From positions 35,518,001-35,582,000 of the forward strand of contig CANTUV010000039.1 in assembly GCA_947685225.1 (NCBI GenBank): 64,000 bases of DNA. The letters run 5' to 3'. Source of the stretch: Garcia nutans (taxonomy: Eukaryota > Streptophyta > Magnoliopsida > Malpighiales > Euphorbiaceae). The first letter of the stretch is position 1; each line of letters begins with the position of its first letter. This document shows, piece after piece, positions 1 through 10,613 of the stretch. The notes under the pieces are model-generated. The model was given only the letters and a program-made list of their open reading frames with translations. It had not been told where the DNA came from and ran no database searches. A program made the translations under genes and the position numbers.

Positions 1-1320
1 AATTGCAATCCACTAGCAAATCTTAATATTAACTCTTTAATGAAATATAGGGCGTGATGCACATGGCGGTCCAAAATGATTTACCATACTTAATATATGG
101 TTCATTCATTAGTCCAGTCATTTCACCCCTTTTTAAATCGAACTATAGTCAGTTCGGGCTTTTAATTATATCCAAATTTTAATTTAAGCTTTTAAAATTG
201 GACCAAATTCAACTTGAACTTTTTAATTGGGACCAAATTTATTTAGAGCCAAATTTAGGGGTCTACAGAGAGTCTGCAGGAGGGCCCTCAGAAGTATCTC
301 TCAGCCATGGAGTCTGAGATGTACTCCCCTCCAACTCATCAAATCTTCTAGATCTATCATCGATCATTCGCCCTCCAGATGATCGACCACTAAGTATAGA
401 TTTAGATAATCCTCTCTCTAGTCCTCAAGACGTATCTAATCAAATATTTTCTAATTAATTAATAATCAATAAAATGTTTTGTTAGTTAAATTATATCTCC
501 TCATATCACCTTCCTAAAGGGTAAGAGTTTAATCCATTCAAAAACACAATATATATCTTAATTAATAGTTTAGCGAAATCTGTTATCAATTTTATAGAAA
601 ATTGGCAACAATTCTCCTTGGTTCTCTAAGCACACAACATCAAATATCATAAATAATAATAAAAAATTGATTGTTTATGATATTTGGTATACATTTGGCG
701 AACAATTGGAGAGAAATGCTACCAATTTTCTACAAAATTTATGAACAATTGTCTCGCATAACTGATAATTTATATAAATATATATTGTTATTTTTAAAAT
801 ATCCAACTTGGACATTTTAGTGAGTTATTATTTATATACAAAAATGAAAAGCTCACCAAATGAGTATTAAGAGGCATTTATATTATAAATTTATCATTAG
901 AACTATAAACAAGTATATTTCGACCTATATTTCAGCATAAATTTTGGCAAAATTTTCCCTAACAATATGACTACCAAACTAATTTCTAATGTCCCTATAA
1001 TAATAATAATAAATAAATAAATAAAAAACACTTCATTTCACCCATATATCATCCAAACCATAGCAACATATCACAACTACAAACACTTCATATAAATAAA
1101 TAAATAATCGCTAATTATCTATTTATAAAATAAGTATAAATAAATTATCTTATAAATAGTTGCAAAGTAAACAATAACATATAGTCAAATAATTCACAAA
1201 AAATAATAACGAAATTATTGATAAAAAAAAAGAATTCAAACTATACGCACTATATAGTTTCTAAATTCACATTATAGTTTTCTGTATCAATTTAATATAT
1301 TAAGTACATTATTTATTATT
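1..1320. other. AT-rich intergenic stretch
   Basis: Apart from the short coding-like segment at 270-458 I see no gene, RNA or bounded repeat here. Around 180-240 two copies of a short 'ttggaccaaatt' phrase occur, which reads like decayed dispersed-repeat DNA. Confidence 0.6.
270..458 (+). pseudogene. possible coding remnant, family unknown
   Basis: In frame from 270 the translation is Ser/Pro/Asp-rich (for example SSIIRPPDDRPLSIDLDNP) and ends at a TAA at 456-458. One internal TGA lies near 315-317. The composition is richer in GC and more protein-like than the AT-rich surroundings. I do not recognise a family and no start codon or splice site is convincing, so this is only a candidate exon or transposon-gene fragment. 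Confidence 0.2.
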
Positions 1321-1321
1321 T

Positions 1322-1579
1322 AATGGGCTTTATTATAATGCTTTTAGATTTTATTTAAATTACTTATTGCATTATTTAACAAAAGTAATGGGCTTTATAA
1401 TTTATTCTTTTTGAATTTTTATTATTTATTAAGTTCATTATTCATTTTTTATGGGTTTTATTATAATTGCTTTTGGATTTTATTTAAATTATTTAGGTGC
1501 ATCATTTAACAAAAGTTATGGGCTTTATAATTTAAGCTTTTTGAATGTTTATTATTTATTAAGTTCATTATTTATTGGA
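1322..1579 (+). repeat. 129-bp tandem duplication
   Basis: The block beginning 'atgggctttattata' at 1322 is repeated from 1451 with scattered substitutions, through 'aacaaaagt.atgggctttataattta' to 'attatttattaagttcatta'. Looser relatives of the unit occur near 2797-2860 and 3400-3500. A short frame (1451-1693) inside it is a by-product of the repeat. Confidence 0.7.
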
Positions 1580-2512
1580 AAATTTACAAAGAATACTGCA
1601 AAATGTGGTCATCTTTTCACTCATATGGTTGTTCGTTTTTTATTTTTTTTCATTTTTATACTTGTGCATTTTTTTATGTTTAAGTTTTATTGACAGTGAT
1701 TTTAATTTTTCTGTATTATTTTAATTTTTTTCTATTTATGTGTTTTTATGTATAAATAATTTTTTGTTATTCTCCACATACGTATAAAAAGCACACACAT
1801 ACATAATATATATACTATATATACATTACACACATAATAGACATAGATATATATACAACATACACCAAACATAAACACAAAAATTTACACAATTAATTTA
1901 ATATTATTTTAACTTTATTTTTTTTAATTTTACATACACACATTACACACAAAATGCACATAACATACACAATAAATATAAAATATACACACAATATCTA
2001 TAATATCTACATAGTATCTACATTACATATAACATACATACAACATCTATATAAAAAAATATTTTTAAACTTTATTTTTTATGTGTATAATATGTAATAT
2101 TTATTTAAAAATAAATTTTATTAATTTTATTAATATATATTTATATATTTCACTTTTTTATATTTTTTTAGTGTTATTTGTTATTTGTATTTAAAATTAA
2201 ATTTTTTCTTTATAAAAATTAGTATATTTATATGTTAAAAAATAATTTTAAATATTAAATATTATTATTTTATTAAAACATATTTATTTAATAATAAAGT
2301 TTAAAAAAATATGAAAACTAAAGTAAAATATTGTTTGTAATAAGAGAAAGATAAATTTTTTTTGAAAAAAAAATTTATTTTTGTAAAAAGTGAGGTATTT
2401 TTAAAAAATTTAACTTAAACTTTTTTAGAAGTGTAAATATTTTCTTTTTGTGTAGTATTTTTGAAAAAAAAATTATTTTTATGAGTAGTTTGTAAATGTC
2501 CCTTATTATTAT
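1580..2512. other. AT-rich stretch without recognisable genes
   Basis: Composition is dominated by A/T runs and TATA/CATA micro-repeats (for example 1780-2060). No gene, RNA or terminal-repeat structure was found. Confidence 0.6.
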
Positions 2513-2792
2513 CTCCGCCCTGTTTAGATTGTCGCTTTCAGCTCATGCGCACTTATTAAAAAAATTATTAAATTCTCTCAATATTATATAAAGTTATTTT
2601 AAATGGACTAAAATATCCTCTATTAAGTCACTAATAATAAAAATATTTTATTCTATCTTCATTAATTAACTCATTAACAACAAGAGTACAATTGAAAAAA
2701 GGTTATGTAATTTTTATTAATTTTATAAAGTTACAATATAAGTTGGACAAATTTTTTTTGCAAAAGCAATAATTTAAACGAAACGGATGCAG
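2513..2792. mobile_element. Stowaway-like MITE
   Basis: The left end (CTCCGCCCTGTTT after TA) and the right end (reverse complement CTGCATCCGTTTC, followed by TA at 2793-2794) resemble Stowaway-type termini (CTCCCTCCGT...) with a TA target duplication. The inside has no coding capacity. A diverged relative lies at 3132-3391, and a third left-end-like sequence (CTCACTTCGTTTCACTTT) occurs near 2872. The terminal inverted repeats are imperfect, so the call rests on end sequence, size and TA flanks. Confidence 0.45.
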
Positions 2793-3131
2793 TATTATTT
2801 ATGGGGTTTTATAATTTATGTTGTTTGAGTTTATTTAATTTAATAATAGTCTTCATGGGCAAATTATTTACTCACTTCGTTTCACTTTAAGTATATATAA
2901 GAAAAAAAAATATTCAACTTTAAATATCGTTTTTATAAATGTAAAGTAAAATTAATTATAAAGTTTCAAATTTTTCCTTATTATATCTCCTTAATTTTAA
3001 TAATTAATGATTAAAAATACTTAAAAAAGGGTAATTAAGTAAACTATTATAAATTTTGTAAAAAAGGGTAATTAAGTAAACTATTATATTTTTTTACAAA
3101 ATTTATAATTATTAATTATTATCTTAGTTTA

Positions 3132-3391
3132 TGTGCTCTATTCTTACATGACACCTGCACACTGTTAAGAAAGTTATTAAATTCTCTAGATATTATAAAA
3201 ATCATTTTAAACGGATTAAAATATCCTCTATTAATTCATTAATATTATACTATTACTTCATTAATTGAGTAATTAATGATAAATGTATAGTTGAAAAAAA
3301 CTAATTAATTTTTTTTTATTTTATAAAGTGATAATTTGAAAAGGATAATTTTTTTTTTGCAAACATAACAATTTCAGCGGGACAGAATGAG
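3132..3391. mobile_element. second Stowaway-like MITE, diverged copy of 2513-2792
   Basis: Internal sequence runs parallel to the copy at 2513-2792 ('attaaattctct..atattat', 'aaaatatcctctatta', 'tttataaagt'). The right end 'gggacagaatgag' followed by TA is Stowaway-like; the left end is decayed. Between the two copies, at 3022-3095, a 37-bp segment (aaaaaagggtaattaagtaa...) is duplicated in tandem. Confidence 0.4.
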
Positions 3392-4007
3392 TATCACTTG
3401 TGGGTTTGTGGGTTTATTGATAGCCTTTATTATTTATGCTTATTGAAGTTAATTTATTTGTTGAGTGCTAAACATCGTATTAATGGATATTTATTATTTA
3501 TGCTTTTTGAATGAATTTATTACTTATACAATATATTAGGTTTATTGTCTCATTTTAAATTATTTATTAAGTTTATTTTACTCACAAATTCTATTTATTC
3601 ATTACATTTTTTTAGATTTACATTTTGAATATTAATTATGTCTTTAGCATCTGTGCTTTGGACTCATTGCATTCTTGTATAAAATATTTGATGACTAATA
3701 GATAGATAACGTGATGCTATTGTCGAGGCAAATTAACAAAACTAGATACAATTACAAACATCCATCACATTCAACAAAATATAAAAAATTAAAATTCATA
3801 CATAACCTTGCAATTCAATTAGCCAAGAACAAATCATAAAAATAAATTCAAATTAATATAAAATTTTATATATTCATCAACACATTTAAGAATTGTTTAA
3901 CTAAAAAAAATATTGCATTATTAATTATATATAACTACAAATCTAATTTCTAAATATATACTTACTAATATATATAAAAAATATAATTAAACATAACTTT
4001 AATGCAG
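3392..4007. other. AT-rich stretch
   Basis: No gene, RNA or bounded repeat was seen. Confidence 0.55.
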
Positions 4008-4320
4008 TTTTGATCATTTTGCTTCCTATAATTATGTATTTGCCAGATTACCCCATTACTTATCTATTTTATCTCAATAGACACTTATTTAATCACATAT
4101 TGATTACTTTATCCCTTGTACTTGTCTATTTCATAATCAACAGATACCTAGACAAAGAAAGTACTACAATTGCATATAAGTGCCTATTTGATATAAAATG
4201 TACAAGTACAAGGGGCAAAGTGACCAATATGTGATTATATAAGTGTCTATTGAAATAAAATAAATAAGTACAGGGGGTAATCTGGCAAATGCATAAATAC
4301 AGAAAGCAAAATGACCAAAG
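4008..4320. repeat. large inverted repeat (foldback), ~118-bp arms
   Basis: The left arm (4008-4125) and right arm (4202-4320) are reverse complements with few mismatches over the whole arm, for example 'gccagattacccc' against 'ggggtaatctggc', around a loop of about 76 bp. This is a foldback or MITE-like structure able to form a long hairpin. A short frame (4010-4234) crossing it is not a gene. Target duplications were not resolved. Confidence 0.7.
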
Positions 4321-4505
4321 CTACCAAATTCAGGGGGCAATTGATGTATTCAGCCAGTATAAATATAACATTAAAAATAAAACCATAGCTTTAATTTTTC
4401 ATAACCTACACCCTAAAATATCAACAATTCCAAAATAATTCACCTAATAAAAATAAATTGTCCAAAAATTATAAAACAAAAGTTACGTGAAAATATGGAG
4501 TTTTA

Positions 4506-4556
4506 TCAAATCATTGAAATAGCATACTCATCCAATACAAAAGGGTAAACAGAAGA
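4506..4556 (-). pseudogene. C-terminal piece of RNase H-like frame (3' side of the insertion)
   Basis: On the minus strand this reads on from the segment at 13392-13500 across the retroelement. It encodes a short Tyr/Pro/Asp-containing tail (VYPFVLDEYAISMI) and a TGA at 4506-4508. The 'EEVPS..' motif that ends plant LINE-type RNase H domains is at the far border, so the two pieces fit one former exon cut by the element at 4557-13391. Confidence 0.4.
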
Positions 4557-7313
4557 TGTAATTGTCAAGATTTTAAACATGAAACTTTTTAACTAATATT
4601 GATAATTGATAATGTATAATGATAAAAGTAATATGAATAAATGTTATAATCAGAGAATAGTGAATAATATAACTCAAAATTTACTGAAGAAATTATTTTT
4701 ACGAGATTAAAACTCGATTTATAATAAACGGTTAAGAATGAGGGTGCATCATAATTATTATGAGCATTCCCTCACTTGATTGAACTATATATATGTGTGT
4801 ACATGTGTGTGTGTGTGGAAACTTCTCATTTCTTCTTCCATCTCCCACGCCATCTTCCACCACCATCACCTTCTTTTCTATTTTTTTTCTTCCTTTCATC
4901 AAGTTAATCAAGGATTAAGAAAAAATCACATATATGTATAGATTTTTAGAACAATAAGCTAGAAAAGGCAAGATTATCAATAAGTAATCAAAGGAAAAGA
5001 AAGAAAAGAAAGAGAAAGAGGAATTTTAAAGACGTATGTGCTTATGTATTATAATTTGCAAATATATGAATTTTATAAGTTTTAATGTTTGAATTGATTG
5101 ATTGAGTTATTTATACTAAAATATTTCTTGAAAGTATTGATTAACTAGATTGATGAGTGAAAAATAACTTTTTTATAATGAGTTTGACACTTAATTTAAC
5201 CGTAAAGAGAATTGGGTGGTTTGATGTTGTTTTTAGCCATGTGAAATGGTTGAAAGTTTGATTAAGTGAAGTTTTAGTAAATTATTTGATATGAACTATT
5301 TTTATGTCAAAAATTTGGTTTTGATACATTTTTAACTTAGATCTTCAATATATTTGTGTTTAATGGAGTTAAAAGTGCAAAATACATTATTTTGGGATGC
5401 CACGGGCGTGGCATAAAGGTGCCATGGGCGTGGTATCGAAGTCGAGACTGCTGAAGAAAGAATTACTCCAAAAATAGACCCAAAACCAATGTCATGGGAG
5501 TGGCAATTGATTGCCATGATCGTGGGGTTGAAAGTGAGGCAATTTCTTTAAAAATTTTGATAAAACAGAGTCATTCTGAATGCCACGGCCGTGGGCCCTG
5601 AAGGCCACGACCGTAGGGGTCTACAAAGGCATTTGACAGGTTCATTTTGTATCCCATGGGCGTGGGTTTGAGATGCCACGGCCATGAGGTACCTAGATGA
5701 TATTTTTGGCTTGTATTTTGTGATATACGGGCCTAGTATGAGGCTAAAATGTTTATGTTTCTTACTTTTATGTTGAGAATTCATATGCATGTGTTAAAAG
5801 TATGAAAAAGAGTGATAAACTTTGGATATGTGACAAATATATATAATAGTAAATGTTGATAAAAGTATTGTATCATTGAAATGATATAAACAATTCAGTG
5901 TTAATCAAAACTAATGAATTGCCCAAATCATACTGATTTTAGATCTAGGTTTGGATTGAATGGCTAACCAGAGGAAGGATAGCCATAGTGATAGTGGGCA
6001 TCTCATGCCATTAATGGACACATTGTGTCATCAGTGACAGTGGACATAATTGCCATTATATATATATTCTTGAGACTTGGCATTAAAATTGCTACACTAA
6101 CCTGTTATCCAAACCTATAGTCTGAGTTAAGTATGTATAGGCATATTTAATGAAGTTATCTAAATTAAAAATATATGTGAATATGATATTATGAATAATG
6201 GAAGAAATGCAAAATAATAATATAAGTCAGTTACCTAAATTTGACTTACTGTGTTACAATGTGAAAGTGATTGGTAATGTATATATTAATGTTTACAAGT
6301 GAAAGTTCTAATGCACGGAATAGAAATGTTATGCTCAAGTTATTGAATTGATCAATATTTCTAAGTATTATAATGATTAAAAGTGTATATAATAATATAA
6401 GATACAAAGTGCTATAAAGTATAGTACTAAATTTAAGTGCTAAAAATTATAGATTGAATGAAATTATCCTATATGTGAAACTGAAAAGTAAGACTTACTG
6501 AAAAATAAAATAAGCATATTATGAGAAATGTTAATAAATGAGAAAGTAAGTCTTAAATAAAATGGTTCATAAAGAGAAAAGTTGCAATACCGAAAGTATA
6601 ATATAACATGATGACTTTTATAAAGTTAAAGTTATTATTTTATGTAATCAAAATATTATGTTGGTTTGTTATTGAAAATAGTTAATATATTAAAATATTT
6701 CTTAAAACTAAATGTTATTACTATATTTCCATAAGTATTTTTCTTTAATATTAAGTGACAAAATATATTTATACAAGCACCACTAAGCTTTGCTTAGCGT
6801 TTTAAAATTATTTTCTAAATGCAGGTATTATGACATCGAAGCAAGTTAAGTAGTGAAATTAAGAATCTCAGAAATTATCTATAGTACATATAGAAATTTT
6901 TTGTATATTGTACTCATAAGTTATGAAAAATATATACAATTTAGTTTGGCTATTTGAGAAATTGTACAAATTTATAAACATGAAAGGAATATATATATAT
7001 ATATATATATTTAGAGGACGAAGTTTGAGATTCTAGTGAATGATTATCAAATAAAGTAATGTATTATATATTTATTTGATTTGACAAACTTATGATGGTT
7101 ATCTCATTTATATTTGGATTATTAGAAATATTGGAGATTAGTTTAAATGTTGGATTTATAAGTCTTGAATTATACAAATTGTATTATTATTTAAAGATTT
7201 TTATTAGTAACATTTTGAAAGAAAACTTTGTCAATGAATTGATTAGAGTACTGATAGTATATTGAGTAATATTCTCTGATAATTTTATGTGAGAATTGCC
7301 AGGGGATGTTACA
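4557..7313 (+). repeat. 5' LTR of the composite gypsy element
   Basis: Starts TGTAATTGTCAAG and ends GATGTTACA. It has a TATA-like core near 4786-4794 followed by a CT-rich leader (4820-4890). A cluster of CCACGG/CGTGG palindromes lies at 5397-5700, a short hairpin series at about 5990-6060, and an (AT)n run near 6990-7010. It aligns end to end with 10614-13391. Antisense frames at 5332-5517 and 5548-5790 are shadows of the palindrome cluster. Confidence 0.85.
5397..5700 (+). repeat. CCACGG/CGTGG palindrome cluster in LTR
   Basis: At least seven near-palindromes occur, such as GCCACGGGCGTGGC (5399-5412) and CCACGGCCGTGG (about 5582-5593), spaced 20-60 bp in otherwise AT-rich DNA. The partner LTR has the same cluster at about 11465-11755, and a minus-strand LTR of this family has it at about 37620-37830. 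Confidence 0.75.
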
Positions 7314-7318
7314 TTTAG

Positions 7319-7330
7319 TGGTATCAGAGC
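7319..7330 (+). promoter_or_regulatory. primer binding site, initiator-Met tRNA type
   Basis: TGGTATCAGAGC lies 5 nt after the 5' LTR end. It is complementary to the 3' end of plant initiator methionine tRNA, the usual primer for minus-strand DNA synthesis in copia and many gypsy elements. Confidence 0.85.
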
Positions 7331-8584
7331 ATGGTTTAGGTGTTTATGGCATGTGGAGTTATGAAAAAAGTGAAATGCAATTGTCTAAGTTATGTGAATC
7401 GAATAAGTGGATATGTGTTTGATACAATTGATATTTCATATGTTTATGGTAGTAGAATATTTTCTAAGAATTGATTGAGAATTCATAGTATATTGTTTGG
7501 AGCGCACTAGACTTATTTGTAAAAAAGAAGGATATGAAAAGAAAACAAGATATGAGTAGTTAAAAAGAAATATCAAAGTAATACAGTGAAAGTGTAATAA
7601 TTTATTGGAATCTGAGGAATGAATTATGACATATAGATAAATTTCGAGAATGAAATTTCTTACGAGAATGAGAATTGTCATGCTCTAAAATTTTAAGTAT
7701 TGATTTTCCGCATTAAGTGAATATATAAGTGTAAATTGTATTGATTATGATATTATTTGTAGCTTGAGCATTTGGAACTGATAGTGATAAGGTTAAATAA
7801 GCTTTAATAAGAGTAACATTAAATCCGAGTATGGATAATATCCATATTTTTGGAAAAGATTTTGAAGAGGTAAGAAATTATGAAAATACTCTTATAGCCC
7901 GAAATGAATTCGAGCTGTAATTTATATGGATAATGGGGGTTTTAAAGTGTCTAAAGTAATTATTTTTATAATGTTTCAATGTTAAAAATTGGAATGATAG
8001 TTAATTAAAGAAAGTGAATGCATTGAAACTATTGTACAAGTGAGTGTATTGGATAAAAGTCCTAAAACCTATATAAAGATTTCTAGTGTCTTCTATTATC
8101 TTCTAAAACGTCATACTTATCATCTCCACCTCCATCTTCATCTCTTTTTCTTCTTCTTCCATTTCTCACCATAGAAATCATGGAGAATTGGTAGAAAAAT
8201 CAAGTTTTGATGGATTTTAACTAATCTAAGTTTGACCTATCGAGAAAAAAACACCATTACTTGTGAAAGATATTGTGTATTGAATAATTGTGAAAAATAC
8301 GAGTATAAAAATTTACTTTTATGATAGTAAAGTTATTCTTACAATATGTAAATGTGTATTCATTGATTATTAACTAAAACAATGATTAAATTTATCATTG
8401 AATCATTTATGAGTTGATATAAGGTTGTGGAAGAAAATATGGTTTTGAAAGATTTTAGGGTTATGGAAGTTTGGATTTGAATTTGATTGTGCTTTGAAGG
8501 GTTAGATTCTGTTTTCTTAATTTGTTTGAGTTAAATTATTGATAACTTATTGATTAAATCATGAAAAGAAATTCTAGTAGAGAT

Positions 8585-8880
8585 ACGTATGATCATTTGC
8601 ATAGTCATGCGTATGCTTGTGCAAATTTCTATTCTTCAAACTTTGAGAAGAAATCCCAACAGTGAGCTGCATGATCATTCATATGGACATGCATATGTTT
8701 GTGCCCTTAAAACATTGAAAGGAAATTTCAATAGAGACCTGTATGACCATTCGCATGGTCATGCATCTGGCTATGCATACTTCTATTCTTCAAATTTAAA
8801 AAAAAATAATTCAAGCAGTGATGTGCATGATCACTTGTACGATCATGCATTTGCCCATGCATATTTCTACCTTCTTATAC
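8585..8880 (+). repeat. ~80-bp tandem repeats, 3-4 units, CATG-rich
   Basis: Each unit combines 'catgatcattcatatggacatgc'-like palindromic DNA with a 'ttctattcttcaaa..ttgaaaag' spacer. The array sits where the outer LTRs carry CCACGGCCGTGG palindromes. A 105-codon frame (8589-8906) translates to repeated His/Asp/Tyr-rich peptides (HDHSYGHAY, YDHSHGHA). I regard that frame as a by-product, since no partner copy supports coding. Confidence 0.6.
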
Positions 8881-9958
8881 TTTCACAGAGTAGAGTTTAT
8901 GGGTGAAATTAGTAGTGAATTATTGAATACATCTTGGAAACAGTTATAATTGACAAAAGATTGCTTATAAGATTGAAATGCAATTAATCCATTAAATGAT
9001 GAAACTTATATGTGAAGAAAACTTGAGGAAAGTATGGATAAATGTAATTGGATATTTGCAATAAGTGTAAGGTTAGAGAAAAGATAAAAGATTATTACAA
9101 GTGATTAGTGGATTTCACATTATTCGTGAAGAAATAAGATAATTTACGAAGCAAGATGAGAAGAATGATATATTGATGAATAATTAATGATTTTAAATAG
9201 TTTGAAGAGCAAGATAAAGAAAACAAAGAAGTGTATATATGAATTGATTGAGTAATGAAAGTAAGAATGTGAGATTTACATATTGTGTACTTATGGAATA
9301 CATAATAATAACATTATTTGGTGATTGAAGACAAGTTATAAATTATATATAAAAGTGTTAAAGAGTTAACTGATACTAATTGATTACAATAGAAAGAAAG
9401 GAATTGATAATGTGAAAAGAAAAGACTGTAGTGAGATTTGTAGGTAGTTTAACCCTTCTAGTGAAATGATGTACTGTGGATCAAGGTAGAAATATATATA
9501 TATATATGTATATGTGTGTGTGTGTGTGTATTAAACATAGTGAATACATTATATGTGTATATATACTCTTAAAGTGAAAGAATAGTTGTGAATTCTTAAT
9601 ATGTTAAAAAAAAAGAATTAAACTAGTAAGAGTGAAAATCTATTTAGATTTCATTATTATAGTGGAAACATAGAAGTGATTTGAAAGATAAAGATTGACG
9701 AATAAATAAAATTAGTTGAACTAATCAGAAACAAATATAACATGTATATATGTTCATAAGATAAATGTGATTGAAATAATTGCTTATATCTTATAAATTC
9801 ACAGTAATAAGAAAATAATTTAAAAAGAAACTTTTCTATACCAGAAGATATTATGATTGAAAATAATTTTAAAAAGTGAAATAAATGTATTGTTCGATTA
9901 TACTGATGTTAAATCTAGTTTTCGAATTAGCTAAAGGATGAATATCCAAAATGACAAT

Positions 9959-10241
9959 GGGCATTTTATGCCATAGTAACAGTGGGTACTCTCTTCCATA
10001 GAGGACATATTTTATGTCCCAGTGATATTGGCTTTTATGCCAATAGTGGACACTTTGCGTCATAGAGGATCTCTGATCCCAATATAATTACAGTGGGCGT
10101 TCGTGCCATAGTGGGCCTTTGACCATATCATTACAGTGGACATTTGTGCCATAGTGGGCCTTTAGCCATATCATTATAGTGGGCATTCATGCCATAGTGG
10201 GCCTTTTGCAATATTGTTACAGTGGGCATTTACTTGCCATT
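9959..10241 (+). repeat. array of about ten mini-hairpins in the middle LTR
   Basis: Successive units pair as GGGCAT-ttt-ATGCC, GGACAT-attt-tATGTCC, GGATC-tct-GATCC, GGGC-gttc-GTGCC, GGAC-attt-GTGCC and GGGCAT-tc-ATGCC, separated by 'atagt' or 'atcattacagt'. The arms differ between units yet mostly remain complementary. The outer LTRs have a weaker version (about 5990-6060). Confidence 0.75.
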
Positions 10242-10613
10242 AGTGACCCACTATTCAGAACTAGGATTTAAAGTTCAGCATATAAGGGAAAGAAAGAGAT
10301 ATATCTATAACAGTGGAATGTAATGACATAAATTATATTTTAAAAAAAATCTAAAGAGAATTAAAGGCAATTATAGAATTGAACTTGAATAGTATAAGTG
10401 TGTAGAGTCGAATCTTCTGCAGTTCTATAATAAGATTATTCTGAAAGTGTTACATTGAGTGATATCAGACATAAAGAAAAAAATAATAAATAAAAGTTAT
10501 GTCAATTAATAAAATAATTGATTTTATGTGAGATTTAAGATTAATTATGAATTAAATGGCTTATTGACATAACAAAAAATTTCGAGGACGAAATTTCTTT
10601 AGTGGGGGAGAAT

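Larger units (their letters stand above)
7676..10454 (+). repeat. diverged middle LTR-like unit inside the composite
   Basis: Begins TGTCATGCTC and ends AGTGTTACA, 2779 bp, matching the outer LTRs in length and layout: TATA box near 8072-8080, CT-rich leader (8095-8165), palindromic tandem repeats (8585-8880), hairpin array (9959-10241). Sequence identity to the outer LTRs is low. It is preceded by a decayed 3'-internal phrase ('atttcgagaatgaaatttctt') and followed at 10460-10470 by TGATATCAGAC, a degenerate primer site at the same 5-nt spacing. No target duplication flanks it (agaat versus ttgag), so it is not a simple solo-LTR insertion. Confidence 0.65.

Noticed and set aside
5332..5790. 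Antisense frames shared by the LTRs (also near 11614-11850)
   Set aside because: They span the palindrome cluster, differ between copies and lack any domain.
8589..8906. 105-codon His/Asp/Tyr-rich repetitive frame
   Set aside because: Follows the period of the LTR tandem repeat. The equivalent position in sister LTRs has a different repeat and no such frame.
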